A stretch of DNA of 64,000 bases from Rhizobium sp. R635 (GTDB lineage Bacteria; Pseudomonadota; Alphaproteobacteria; Rhizobiales; Rhizobiaceae), in assembly GCF_002211285.1 (NCBI RefSeq), contig NZ_LOKX01000009.1, positions 1 through 64,000 of the forward strand, in the 5' to 3' direction. Made by a program: the position numbers and the translations under genes. Below, one piece after another: positions 17,040-26,498 of the stretch (the first letter of the stretch is position 1; each line of letters begins with the position of its first letter). The notes beneath the pieces are model-generated. The model saw nothing but the letters and a program-made list of their open reading frames with translations. It was not told the DNA's origin and ran no database searches.

Positions 17040-17975
17040 TCAGCTATAGGCTGAAACAAGCTCAGTCACCTGATGCCGCATCCACCGGTTGGCGGGATCA
17101 TTGTCGCTTGCCGCCGACCAGACCATCGATATCGGGCTCACCGTCAAATCGAGGGGAACCTCGGCGACCGCCAAGCCGAACAGGCCGGCATAGCGCTTCA
17201 CGATTCTGGTCGGCAGGGTCGCGATCAGGGGCGCTTCGAGGACGGCGGTCAGCACGGTCAGGAATTCCGGCGCAGCCACCGACACGTCGAGTCGCACGTT
17301 GATCCGCTTCAACGCATCATCGATGCATCCTTCGATGGCGTCCTTCTGGGAAACCAGGGCATGCTTCAGGCCGACATAGCTGTCGCGGTCCAAAGTTTCG
17401 GGAAGATCAAGAAGCTTCGGATTGTAGCAACACATCAGCGATTGCTCGAACAGCAGGTTCCGCCGGTGTCTGTTGTTGCCGTCATTGTAGCAGCCGACGC
17501 CGAGGTCGATGATATTGTCGTCCAGGAGCTTATGGACCAGCTCGGGGTCGACCGCTCGCGCAAGCACTTTGATACCGGGGGCCGTCTCGCTCAACATAGC
17601 GGCGAGACGCGGCACGAGCAGCACCTCAAGCTCGCTGGAAAAGCCGATGCGGAATATCTGCTCAGCCCGGCCCGGCTCGAAGGTCGCCGGCGTTACGATC
17701 GCCTGCTGCGTGCGGGTGAGTATCTGCTCCACGGCTTCGGCGAAACGCAGCGCCCGATGGGTCGGCTGCATGACCTGGCCGACACGCACGAACAGCTCGT
17801 CCTGAAGCAAGATCCGTAGAGTGCCGAGATTATGGCTCATGGCGGGCTGCTGGATTTTCAGCCGGACAGCCGCCTTCGTCACGCTCCGCTCCTTCATGAG
17901 GGCATCGAAGGCGACGAGGAGGTTGAGGTCGAAAGACCACAAATTGAAATGATCGATGGAGACAATTTCATTCAT
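17040..17975 (-). CDS. LysR-family transcriptional regulator
   Basis: A 311-residue LTTR: winged helix-turn-helix at about 17-75 (LVAFDALMKERSVTKAA, then QPAMSHNLGTLR) and an effector-binding domain from about 100 to the end. The extended N-terminus before FDLNLLVAF resembles the NodD/NahR-like branch. It is divergent from the metallo-beta-lactamase-fold gene across 87 bases. That is the classic LTTR arrangement, predicting control of the downstream three-gene cassette and of itself. The inducer is unknown. Two neighbouring Cys (LMCCYN) lie in the ligand domain. Confidence 0.9.
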   Translation of the reverse strand: MNEIVSIDHFNLWSFDLNLLVAFDALMKERSVTKAAVRLKIQQPAMSHNLGTLRILLQDELFVRVGQVMQPTHRALRFAEAVEQILTRTQQAIVTPATFEPGRAEQIFRIGFSSELEVLLVPRLAAMLSETAPGIKVLARAVDPELVHKLLDDNIIDLGVGCYNDGNNRHRRNLLFEQSLMCCYNPKLLDLPETLDRDSYVGLKHALVSQKDAIEGCIDDALKRINVRLDVSVAAPEFLTVLTAVLEAPLIATLPTRIVKRYAGLFGLAVAEVPLDLTVSPISMVWSAASDNDPANRWMRHQVTELVSAYS

Positions 17976-18000
17976 CGATTTGATCGTTGCATGAATTGTC
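17961..18000. promoter_or_regulatory. Near-perfect inverted repeat at the LysR start, candidate operator
   Basis: GACAATTTCAT (17961-17971) and ATGAATTGTC (17991-18000) are inverted copies apart from one extra T. The left arm overlaps codons 2-5 of the LysR gene; the right arm is upstream of the start on the plus side. The location between the divergent regulator and its likely target is right for an LTTR autoregulatory site. Binding is inferred. Confidence 0.4.
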
Positions 18001-18062
18001 CCTACTGTCCATAGCCATCAGACAGCGCTGTCCCGGTTCAGTTCAACTCGAAAGGAAATTCC

Positions 18063-18956
18063 ATGAGCGATCTTGGAAAGGAATATCGTATTGCCGGCGT
18101 GACGGTCAGAAAGGTGCTGGAGCAGTATCTGCACAACGTTCCGCCCTCATTTCTCTACCCGACCGCCGGATCTGAGGAAATCAAGGCGGTTGAGCCACGT
18201 CTTTCCGCCATCGATATGGAAGAGGGCCGCGATGCCCTTGTGGTGAGCATCCATAGCTGGCTTGTCAGGACGCCCGACCACGTCATCCTCATCGACACGG
18301 GTTCGGGTAACGATAAGGAAAGACCGCGCAATCTCGCTTTCCATCAGCAGACCCTCCCGTTTCTCCACAGGTTGCGCCAGGCAGGTGTCGAGCCCGAAGA
18401 CGTCGACTTCGTCATAAATACCCATCTCCACGTCGATCATTCCGGCTGGAATACCGTTCTCGAAGACGGAAGATGGATCCCCACTTTCAAAAACGCACGC
18501 TACATCTTCCCACGCGCCGAGCAGGAATATTATGCGTCGACGGCAAGCCACAACGACGTCAACATTCCCAGCGCCGGCGTCTATGAAGACAGCGTGCGAC
18601 CAGTGATCGAGGCGGGTCTTGCCGATTTCATCGACGGTGCAGGCGGTCGTTTCCTGGATCACTTTACCTTCTTGCCGACGCCTGGGCACAGCATCGGCCA
18701 TATGTCCGTTCTGCTGGAGGCGGACAATCAAGCGGCAATCTTCGCCGGCGATGTCATGCATCATCCGATCCAGGTGGAACGGCCCGACCTCAACACGGTC
18801 TTCTGCGAATTCCTGGATCAGGCTACCCAGTCCAGACGGCGCGTCCTCGAACTCGCGGCCGATAATCGCGCCATGTACTTCTCCACGCACTTTCCAGGTT
18901 CGTCTGCTGGATATGTAACCCGCGACGGCGAAAAATTCAGGTGGTCCTATGTCTGA
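18063..18956 (+). CDS. Metallo-beta-lactamase-fold hydrolase (lactonase-like)
   Basis: A 297-residue soluble enzyme with the full two-metal site: THLHVDH (His121, His123, Asp125, His126), PGHS (His209), GDVMHH (Asp230) and STHFP (His276). This pattern is shared with N-acyl-homoserine lactonases and other ring-opening or ester hydrolases of the fold. No signal peptide. The start at 18063 has AAGGAAA well placed. The next gene, an alpha/beta hydrolase, overlaps it by eight bases, so the two are coupled. It is the first gene of a cassette under the divergent LysR regulator. A lactone, ester or amide substrate is likely; a specific one cannot be read from sequence. Confidence 0.85.
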   Translation: MSDLGKEYRIAGVTVRKVLEQYLHNVPPSFLYPTAGSEEIKAVEPRLSAIDMEEGRDALVVSIHSWLVRTPDHVILIDTGSGNDKERPRNLAFHQQTLPFLHRLRQAGVEPEDVDFVINTHLHVDHSGWNTVLEDGRWIPTFKNARYIFPRAEQEYYASTASHNDVNIPSAGVYEDSVRPVIEAGLADFIDGAGGRFLDHFTFLPTPGHSIGHMSVLLEADNQAAIFAGDVMHHPIQVERPDLNTVFCEFLDQATQSRRRVLELAADNRAMYFSTHFPGSSAGYVTRDGEKFRWSYV

Positions 18957-19956
18957 CAACAAGCTCGCATCTTCAGCTTTTGACGCCGGCGAAATCGTAT
19001 TCGACGAGCATTACGTTGATAGCGGAACCGATGGCATCAAGCTCTATATCCGCAATAAGCGAAGGAAGGACCACAAAGTCTTTCTCGCGGGGAAAACGAT
19101 CGTGATGGTGCATGGGGCAACCTTCTCGTCCGGAAGTCTTTACGACGTTCCCTTCAACGGGATGTCCTTCATCGACTTCCTCGCTCATCGAGGCTTCGAT
19201 GTCTTTGCGGTTGATGTCCGGGGCTATGGAAGATCGACCCGCCCGCCAGAGATGCAGGCGGCGCCCGATCTCAACCCGCCTCTTGTCGCCACAGACACCG
19301 GCGTCACCGACTTCGCAACGGCCATCGATTTCGTCCTTCGACTTCGCGACCTCAAGAACGTTAACGTCTTTGCAATGTCGTGGGGCGGTACCGTGGCCGG
19401 TGCATATGCTGCGCGCAACCCCGACAAGGTCGTCAAGCTCTCCTTGCTCGCGCCGCAATGGCTCAGTGACGTTGCCATCCCCATCGATCAGGGCGGCGCG
19501 CTCGGCTCCTACAGGCTTGTTCCCGTCCATGCGGCCCTGGCGCGTTGGCTAGGCACCGCACCCGAATACGCGCGTGAACGTCTTGTGCCTGAGGGCTGGT
19601 TCGACCTCTGGGCCGCACTGACCCTCTCGGAGGAGCCGTCGCAGGCCGACAGAGAGCAAGGCAAACTCCGGGCCACCAACGGGCCGATCCAGGACATCCG
19701 CACCTACTGGAGAGCTGGAGCGCCCTATTATCGGCCAAGCGAGATTCGCGCGCCGGTGCTGTTGTTGCACGGCGAATGGGACATCGACGTCCCGCTCGAG
19801 CTAGCGCGGACCTATTTCGAGCAACTGACCGGTGCCTCCTACAGGCGATGGGTGGAAATCGGGGAGGTGACGCATCTCGCCCTCATGGAGAGCCACCGCA
19901 TGCAGGTCTATTCCGAGGTTGCCCGCTTCTTCGAGGAAGATTTCAAACCGGAATAG
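18949..19956 (+). CDS. Alpha/beta hydrolase
   Basis: A 335-residue alpha/beta-hydrolase-fold enzyme. Visible elements are the oxyanion-hole region VHGATFSSGS, DVRGYGRS, the nucleophile elbow FAMSWGGT (Ser144, with Ala in place of the usual first Gly), the acid region GEWDIDVP (Asp277 or Asp279) and the catalytic His308 in GEVTHLAL. No signal peptide. It overlaps the MBL-fold gene by eight bases and is followed after 92 bases by a Gate-domain membrane protein. The pairing suggests sequential hydrolysis of one compound, for example ring opening then ester or amide cleavage (inference). Substrate unknown. Confidence 0.86.
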   Translation: MSDNKLASSAFDAGEIVFDEHYVDSGTDGIKLYIRNKRRKDHKVFLAGKTIVMVHGATFSSGSLYDVPFNGMSFIDFLAHRGFDVFAVDVRGYGRSTRPPEMQAAPDLNPPLVATDTGVTDFATAIDFVLRLRDLKNVNVFAMSWGGTVAGAYAARNPDKVVKLSLLAPQWLSDVAIPIDQGGALGSYRLVPVHAALARWLGTAPEYARERLVPEGWFDLWAALTLSEEPSQADREQGKLRATNGPIQDIRTYWRAGAPYYRPSEIRAPVLLLHGEWDIDVPLELARTYFEQLTGASYRRWVEIGEVTHLALMESHRMQVYSEVARFFEEDFKPE

Positions 19957-20048
19957 AGTCTGAACGACGTGGCTCCGGGATCGAATCCGGAGCCCGCTTC
20001 CTCCATCAAGCCGGCCGCGCGTTCACGTCCATCAAACCAGTCGTTCCC

Positions 20049-20981
20049 ATGATAATTCTGATCACCGCAATCCTGGATGCCGGACGAAGTGCCGTCGACA
20101 TCGCCATATTCACCTTTCTGCCGCTAATGATCGTGACCTTTTCGCTGATGCGCTACCTCGAGGGCATGAGCGCACTGCGATCAATCGCCGGCAAGGCCAA
20201 CCTGCTCTTCAGACTTTTCGGCCTGGACGGTTTTGGGGCCTTGGCGATCATCCAGCTCAGCCTCGTAAGTTCGGCTGCCCCGGTTGCTGCCCTGTCGCTG
20301 ATGGCGCACAAAAGAACATCGGATAAATTTATGGCCGCCGCCTTTGCGGCGGTGCTTGCGGCTGCGCCGGCAAATGCCAGTTTCCCGCTCGCAAGTATCG
20401 GTATCGATCCCGGCTTGATCACAATAAACGGCGTTTGCGGAGCGCTCGTTGCGTCCACTCTCGCCTGTTGGATCGTTGGGCGCCGTTCCTTGCCCGGAAA
20501 GCCCTCTTCCTGCGACAGGGCGGAGGACCACGACGTGACAAGGCGCGATCTGCTGGCGGCGATAAATCGCGGTGGCGCAGATGCTATGGGCGTCGTTTCT
20601 GCGATCCTGCCGGTGCTCGTGATCTCATTGGCTCTTGTAAGGCTTACCGAAAGCACAGGCGCACTTTCCGCCTTCACGTCCGCTGCGCAGCCATTGCTTC
20701 AGCTGCTCGGCGCCTCGCAGCAGGATGTCCTCTTCCTGCTCACAAAGTGCCTGGCAGGATCGAGCGCAACGGTCACCCTGCTGCTTAACGCCCACAAGGA
20801 ACTGAGCCTTCCGCCGGAGAAAATCATTCACGGATCCGCATTTCTGCTGAACCCTCTCGATCTTCCCGGCCTATCCATTCTTGTCGCTTCAGTGCCGGCG
20901 CTCCGCTCGGTGGCGAGGGTTGCCATCTTGAGCGCATTGACCGGAATTCTCGTCCGCACAGCGCTGCTATCCTGGCTTTGA
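20049..20981 (+). CDS. Gate-domain (nucleoside-recognition) membrane protein
   Basis: A 310-residue polytopic inner-membrane protein with about eight hydrophobic segments in two halves. Each half has a Gate-like stretch with Gly/Ala/Ser-rich helices (LSLVSSAAPVAALSLMAHKR in the first, CLAGSSATVTLLLNAHKE in the second), suggesting an internal duplication. The two halves are joined by a charged cytoplasmic loop (about 150-180). This resembles nucleoside-recognition/SpmA-SpmB-like proteins, presumed transporters. Start at ATG 20049, because the frame upstream is open but non-coding. As last gene of the LysR cassette it would import the substrate or export a product (inference). Confidence 0.7.
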   Translation: MIILITAILDAGRSAVDIAIFTFLPLMIVTFSLMRYLEGMSALRSIAGKANLLFRLFGLDGFGALAIIQLSLVSSAAPVAALSLMAHKRTSDKFMAAAFAAVLAAAPANASFPLASIGIDPGLITINGVCGALVASTLACWIVGRRSLPGKPSSCDRAEDHDVTRRDLLAAINRGGADAMGVVSAILPVLVISLALVRLTESTGALSAFTSAAQPLLQLLGASQQDVLFLLTKCLAGSSATVTLLLNAHKELSLPPEKIIHGSAFLLNPLDLPGLSILVASVPALRSVARVAILSALTGILVRTALLSWL

Positions 20982-21012
20982 GCCAACGCTCCGGCTTGCG
21001 CTGAGAGAACGG

Positions 21013-21930
21013 CTACATTCTTCCGCGGCTCCCCCGCAGCATCGACCAGCTATAGAGGAACAGTCCCGCCCAGATCAGCGCGAACGCGATCATGCGCGCC
21101 GTGCCGAGCGGCTCCTGGAAGACGAAAACCGCAATCAGGAAGATCATCGTCGGCGCGATATACTGCATGATGCCGATCGTCGAGAGCTTCAGGAGCTTGG
21201 CGCCATTGGCATAGATCATCAGCGGTACGGCGGTGATGACGCCGCAACCGAGCAGCAGCGTCGTGTCGGCAAGGCCGGTGCGGTAGAAATGGCCCTCACC
21301 GGTGGCGAATTCGAGATAGAGGATGTAGAGGAGGGCCGGTCCGCTGAGGAGCAGCACTTCGAGGAAAAATCCCTGGTTCGGCCCGAGCGGCAGCGTCTTG
21401 CGGAAGAGGGCATAGAACCCCCAGGAGATCGCCAGCGTCAGCGCCACCCATGGAATGCCGCCGCTATCGAAGGCAAGAATGGCGACGGCAAGGGCCGCAA
21501 GCGCGATCGCGCCGATCTGCAGCGGCTGCAGCTTTTCCTTGAGGAGCACGGAGCCCAGAAAGATGCTGAACAGCGGATTGATGAAATAGCCGAGTGCGGC
21601 ATCGAGCGAATGGCCGGCGCCGATCGCCCAGACATAAGTGCCCCAGTTGACGGTGATCAGCGCCGCCGTCAAGGCACCCATCGCCAGCATGCGCGGAGAG
21701 CGCAGCGCGGTGCGGATATCCCCAGTGCGCCCGAGCACGATCAGCACGATGCCGGCGAGCGGCAGCGACCAGACGATGCGGTGCGCGATCACCTCGGCCG
21801 GCGGAATATGCGCCACCGCCTTCATGTAGATCGGCAGGAAGCCCCAAAGCAGATAGGCCGTCAGCGCGAAGGCGAAACCGCGCGGACTATCTTCGTTCTT
21901 GATCAGCGGAGCGGATACATCGGTCGACAT
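21013..21930 (-). CDS. rarD: RarD-type EamA (DMT) transporter
   Basis: A 305-residue inner-membrane protein with about ten helices in two EamA repeats. RarD-like features are the opening AYLLWGFLPIYMKAV, AHRIVWSLPL, and the conserved NWGTYVWAIGAGHSLDAALG and YIAPTMIFLIAVF segments. The DMT superfamily exports small metabolites; RarD's physiological substrate is not firmly known. It is convergent with the Gate-domain gene, 31 bases away, and appears to be a single-gene unit. Confidence 0.87.
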   Translation of the reverse strand: MSTDVSAPLIKNEDSPRGFAFALTAYLLWGFLPIYMKAVAHIPPAEVIAHRIVWSLPLAGIVLIVLGRTGDIRTALRSPRMLAMGALTAALITVNWGTYVWAIGAGHSLDAALGYFINPLFSIFLGSVLLKEKLQPLQIGAIALAALAVAILAFDSGGIPWVALTLAISWGFYALFRKTLPLGPNQGFFLEVLLLSGPALLYILYLEFATGEGHFYRTGLADTTLLLGCGVITAVPLMIYANGAKLLKLSTIGIMQYIAPTMIFLIAVFVFQEPLGTARMIAFALIWAGLFLYSWSMLRGSRGRM

Positions 21931-22234
21931 CGAGTGTTTCCATCTTTGTTCTTCTTCTGATCCGGCCTAGCTTAAGCGCCGTGAATAGGCCAATTCATTT
22001 CGTTGAATGAAGGGTAAGGGGATTTGAAGCGGATGGCGGAAGAATGAACGGATGACAGCGGCAAAGGCTGGTATCGCCTCCTAAAGTTTGAATCCTCTTC
22101 CCGACTGCCGCGGGCAGCCGGACCAGTTGAGGGAACAAAACTGCAAACCCGCTGATACGATCCGCGCATTCAGTTGACAGGCCCGGCAGGTTCTTTCATC
22201 TGGAGCGCCAAACGCCAGATCAGGAGCCTCTCAT
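21931..22234. other. Divergent intergenic region, rarD / GNAT gene
   Basis: About 300 bases that must hold promoters for the minus-strand rarD and plus-strand acetyltransferase. A 65-codon open frame on the minus strand (21972-22169) is not convincing. A short GTTTGAATCC near 22087-22096 resembles a tRNA T-loop, but no cloverleaf can be built around it. A ribosome site CAGGAG precedes the GNAT start. Confidence 0.4.
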
Positions 22235-22714
22235 ATGAAACTTACCGTACGCCCGGCAACGCCTTCAGACGCGGCAACGATCCTGCGATTTGTCCGCGAA
22301 TTGGCCGATTATGAAAAGGCGATCCACGAGGTCGAGGCGACCGAGGAGAGTACGCGTGCGGCGATCTTCGGCGACGGTTCCGTCACGCATGCGCTGATCT
22401 GCGAACGCGAGGGGCAAGCCATCGGCATGGCGGTTTATTTCTTCAGCTATTCGACCTGGCAAGCGAAGAACGGTCTTTATCTGGAGGATCTTTACGTAAC
22501 ACCGGATGCGCGCGGCTCGGGCGCCGGCAAGGCGCTTTTGCGGCGCCTGGCGCAGATCGCGCTGGAGAAGGGTTGCGGCCGCTTTGAATGGAGCGTGCTC
22601 GACTGGAACGAACCCTCGATCCGTGTCTACGAGGCGATTGGCGCCGAGCCGCAGAAGGAGTGGATCCGCTACAGGATGGCGGGTGAGACACTGGTGGCGT
22701 TTGCCCGCGGTTAG
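22235..22714 (+). CDS. GNAT-family N-acetyltransferase (diamine acetyltransferase-like)
   Basis: A 159-residue GNAT protein. The acetyl-CoA-binding motif A is LEDLYVTPDARGSGAGKALL (RGxGxGK variant) and the following GRFEWSVLDWNEPSIRVYE segment is typical of the spermidine/thialysine acetyltransferase branch. The early part RPATPSDAATILRFVRELAD is also family-typical. Acetyl transfer from acetyl-CoA to a small amine is expected; the substrate is inferred from resemblance only. It is convergent with citramalate synthase. Confidence 0.85.
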   Translation: MKLTVRPATPSDAATILRFVRELADYEKAIHEVEATEESTRAAIFGDGSVTHALICEREGQAIGMAVYFFSYSTWQAKNGLYLEDLYVTPDARGSGAGKALLRRLAQIALEKGCGRFEWSVLDWNEPSIRVYEAIGAEPQKEWIRYRMAGETLVAFARG

Positions 22715-22788
22715 GTCAGTCGTTGTACCCTCACGCTGAGGCAGGTCGGGGCATCTTTGACGATCTGGCCGATGCTGGCGGAACAGAC

Positions 22789-24402
22789 TTATTCCGCCGC
22801 GATCTTGCCCGCCAGTTGCCGGTTCTTCATCAGCTTGTAGATGACGGAATCCATCAGCGCCTGGAACGAAGCGTCGATGATGTTCTCCGAGACGCCGACC
22901 GTCCACCAGCGCACGCCGTCGCTGTCGGTGGATTCGATCAGCACGCGGGTAATGGCCGCCGTGCCGCCATTGAGGATGCGCACCTTGAAATCGGCGAGGA
23001 CGAGATCGTCGATCTCATGCTGGTATTTGCCGAAATCCTTGCGCAGCGCCAGATCGAGCGCGTTGACCGGACCTTCTGCTTCGGCAACCGACATCAGCGT
23101 CTGGCCGTCGATGGCGATCTTCACCACGGCTTCGGAGACGATCTTGATGCGGCCGTGCGAGTCGAAACGCCGTTCGATCATCACCCGGAAGCCGTCGATG
23201 GTGAAGAATTGCGGGATCGTGCCGAGCGTGCGGTGTGCGAGAAGCTCGAAGCTCGCATCCGCGCCCTCATAGGCATAGCCGGACGCTTCGCGTTCCTTGA
23301 CGATCGAGATCAAGAGGTCGAGCTTCGGATCGTCCTTGGCGACGATGATGCCGCGCCGCTTCAGCGCGTTGATGAAGTTCGCCTTACCGCCCTGATCCGA
23401 GACCATCACCTTGCGGAAATTGCCGACGCTTTCCGGCGGCACGTGTTCGTAAGTGCGCGGATCTTTCAGTAGAGCCGAAGCATGAATGCCGGCCTTGGTG
23501 GCGAAAGCGGAGGCGCCGACATAGGGCATCTGGTGATCGGGCGAGCGGTTGAGCAACTCGTCGAAGGCATGCGAGAGCCGGGTGAGGTTCAGCAGCCGCT
23601 CCTCGTCGATCGCCGTTTCGAAGCGAGAGGTGTAGGCGCTCTTCAACGCCAGGGTCGGGATCAGCGTCACCAGATTGGCGTTGCCGCAGCGCTCGCCGAT
23701 GCCGTTCAAAGTGCCTTGGATCTGCCGGACGCCCGCCTCGACGGCAGCGAGCGAATTGGCGACCGCCTGGCCGGTGTCGTTATGGGCGTGGATACCAAGA
23801 CACTGGCCGGGAACGCCGGCGGCGATTACCGCTTCTACGATGGCGCGAACCTCCGGCGGCTGCGTGCCGCCATTGGTGTCGCAGAGCACGACCCAGCGCG
23901 CGCCACTTTCATAGGCCGTCCTGGCGCAGGCGAGCGCATAGGCCGGATTGGCCTTGAATCCATCGAAGAAATGCTCGCAATCGACGATCGCCTCCTTGCC
24001 CGCGCCAACCGCCGCCTTGACGCTTTCGGCGATGCATTCGAGGTTTTCCTCGTTGGTGCAGCCGAGCGCGACTGCGACATGATAGTCCCAGCTCTTGGCG
24101 ACGAAACAGATGGCATCGCTCTTCGATTGCAGCAGCCCGGCAATGCCGGGATCGTTGGAGACCGAGACACCCGCCCGCTTCGTCATGCCGAAAGCGACGA
24201 AGGCGGCCTGGATGGTGCGCTTCTCGCTGAAGAAGGCGGTATCCGTCGGATTGGCTCCGGGATATCCGCCCTCGACGTAATCGAGGCCGAACTCATCCAG
24301 CATGGCGGCGATCGCAATCTTGTCCTCGACCGAAAAGTCGATGCCGGGCGTCTGCTGTCCGTCCCGGAGCGTCGTGTCGAAGAGGTAGATGCGTTCTTTC
24401 AT
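22789..24402 (-). CDS. cimA: (R)-citramalate synthase
   Basis: A 537-residue enzyme condensing pyruvate and acetyl-CoA to (R)-citramalate, the threonine-independent entry to isoleucine. The HMGL-like barrel starts with LFDTTLRDGQQTPGI (catalytic Arg-Asp pair), holds the metal-binding HAHNDTGQAVAN and the GTLNGIGERCGNANL motif; the C-terminal third is a LeuA-type allosteric domain. Length and the CimA-type motifs favour citramalate over isopropylmalate or homocitrate synthase. Start set at ATG 24402, with GGGAGGAAA upstream; an earlier in-frame start lacks one. A palindromic repeat separates it from proline iminopeptidase. Confidence 0.88.
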   Translation of the reverse strand: MKERIYLFDTTLRDGQQTPGIDFSVEDKIAIAAMLDEFGLDYVEGGYPGANPTDTAFFSEKRTIQAAFVAFGMTKRAGVSVSNDPGIAGLLQSKSDAICFVAKSWDYHVAVALGCTNEENLECIAESVKAAVGAGKEAIVDCEHFFDGFKANPAYALACARTAYESGARWVVLCDTNGGTQPPEVRAIVEAVIAAGVPGQCLGIHAHNDTGQAVANSLAAVEAGVRQIQGTLNGIGERCGNANLVTLIPTLALKSAYTSRFETAIDEERLLNLTRLSHAFDELLNRSPDHQMPYVGASAFATKAGIHASALLKDPRTYEHVPPESVGNFRKVMVSDQGGKANFINALKRRGIIVAKDDPKLDLLISIVKEREASGYAYEGADASFELLAHRTLGTIPQFFTIDGFRVMIERRFDSHGRIKIVSEAVVKIAIDGQTLMSVAEAEGPVNALDLALRKDFGKYQHEIDDLVLADFKVRILNGGTAAITRVLIESTDSDGVRWWTVGVSENIIDASFQALMDSVIYKLMKNRQLAGKIAAE

Positions 24403-24446
24403 GTCGTTTCCTCCCGGCAAGCGGGTGTTGTTGTACTACGGATGCT

Positions 24447-24566
24447 GCCCCTCATCCGGCTGCAGCCACCTTCTCCCCGTTCTGACGGGGAGAAGGGACA
24501 TGCCGCACCGTTTCGCAGGGCACGTCCCCTCTCCCCGCGAGCGGGGAGAGGGCTAGGGTGAGGGGC
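24447..24566. repeat. RIME-like intergenic mosaic element (120 bp)
   Basis: Bounded by inverted GCCCCTCA (24447-24454) and TGAGGGGC (24559-24566). Inside are two 12-base hairpins: CCTTCTCCCCGT/ACGGGGAGAAGG (24469-24480 / 24485-24496) and CCCTCTCCCCGC/GCGGGGAGAGGG (24527-24538 / 24541-24552). The structure and wording closely match the Rhizobium-specific intergenic mosaic elements (RIME1) as I recall them. It lies between pip upstream and cimA downstream in minus-strand order. Confidence 0.85.
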
Positions 24567-24578
24567 TGTCCCCAATGC

Positions 24579-26003
<1,425 letters not shown>

Positions 26004-26014
<11 letters not shown>

Positions 26015-26498
26015 GGGTTTCTCCGAGTGGCCAGCTTTTCGTATCGTAGTCGGGATGCTGATGATTGCTTGCCGCGATTGCGTCTTCGCGGTCGGGCGTT
26101 TCAGGCTCTGGTTCCACCGGCAGGCCGTCGATCGCGTGAAACCAGGGCATCTTGCGGCCGGTATTCGATTGCATCACGGGCTTGACCGCATCGGGCTCGT
26201 CGAGCGAGCCGAGCGCGATGTTGATGAAGTCAGCATCGGGAATATCGTAGAAGAGCGGCGTGCCGCAATCGCCGCAGAAGCCGCGCCGCACGAGATCGGA
26301 GGAGCGGAACCATTTCGGTTCGCTACGCGTCAGTTCGAAATCCTGACGCTTGGCCGCTGCCAGCGGCAGGAAGTAGTTGCCGGCCGCTTTCTGGCACATG
26401 CGGCAGTGGCAGATGTGGGGATAGCCGAGTTCGCCGCGTGCGCGATAACGAACCGCGCCGCACTGGCATCCGCCGGTATGTTCCGCCGTGTTCGTCAA
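26004..26498 (-). CDS. GFA/CENP-V family zinc protein, copy 2 (TTG start)
   Basis: A 164-residue paralogue with the same zinc ligands: GGCQCGAVRYR, CHCRMCQKAAGN and FCGDCGTPLFY, ending near PDYDTKSWPLGE. No ATG is available before the first zinc motif. The only fitting start is TTG at 26496-26498, which overlaps the TGA of copy 3 in a TTGA arrangement, so translation is probably coupled. Function as for copy 1; divergence among the three copies suggests different substrates rather than recent duplication (inference). Confidence 0.85.

Noticed and set aside
17040..17975. LysR protein as NodD
   Set aside because: Overall LTTR resemblance only; no nod box and no nodulation genes in the window, and the divergent targets are hydrolases.
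18063..18956. Naming the MBL-fold protein as an acyl-homoserine lactonase
   Set aside because: The metal motif is shared by many enzymes of the fold; nothing specific to AHL recognition can be seen, so only lactonase-like is stated.
22080..22110. Possible tRNA fragment (GTTTGAATCC)
   Set aside because: The T-loop-like string is not flanked by matching stems, and no anticodon arm or acceptor could be found on either strand.
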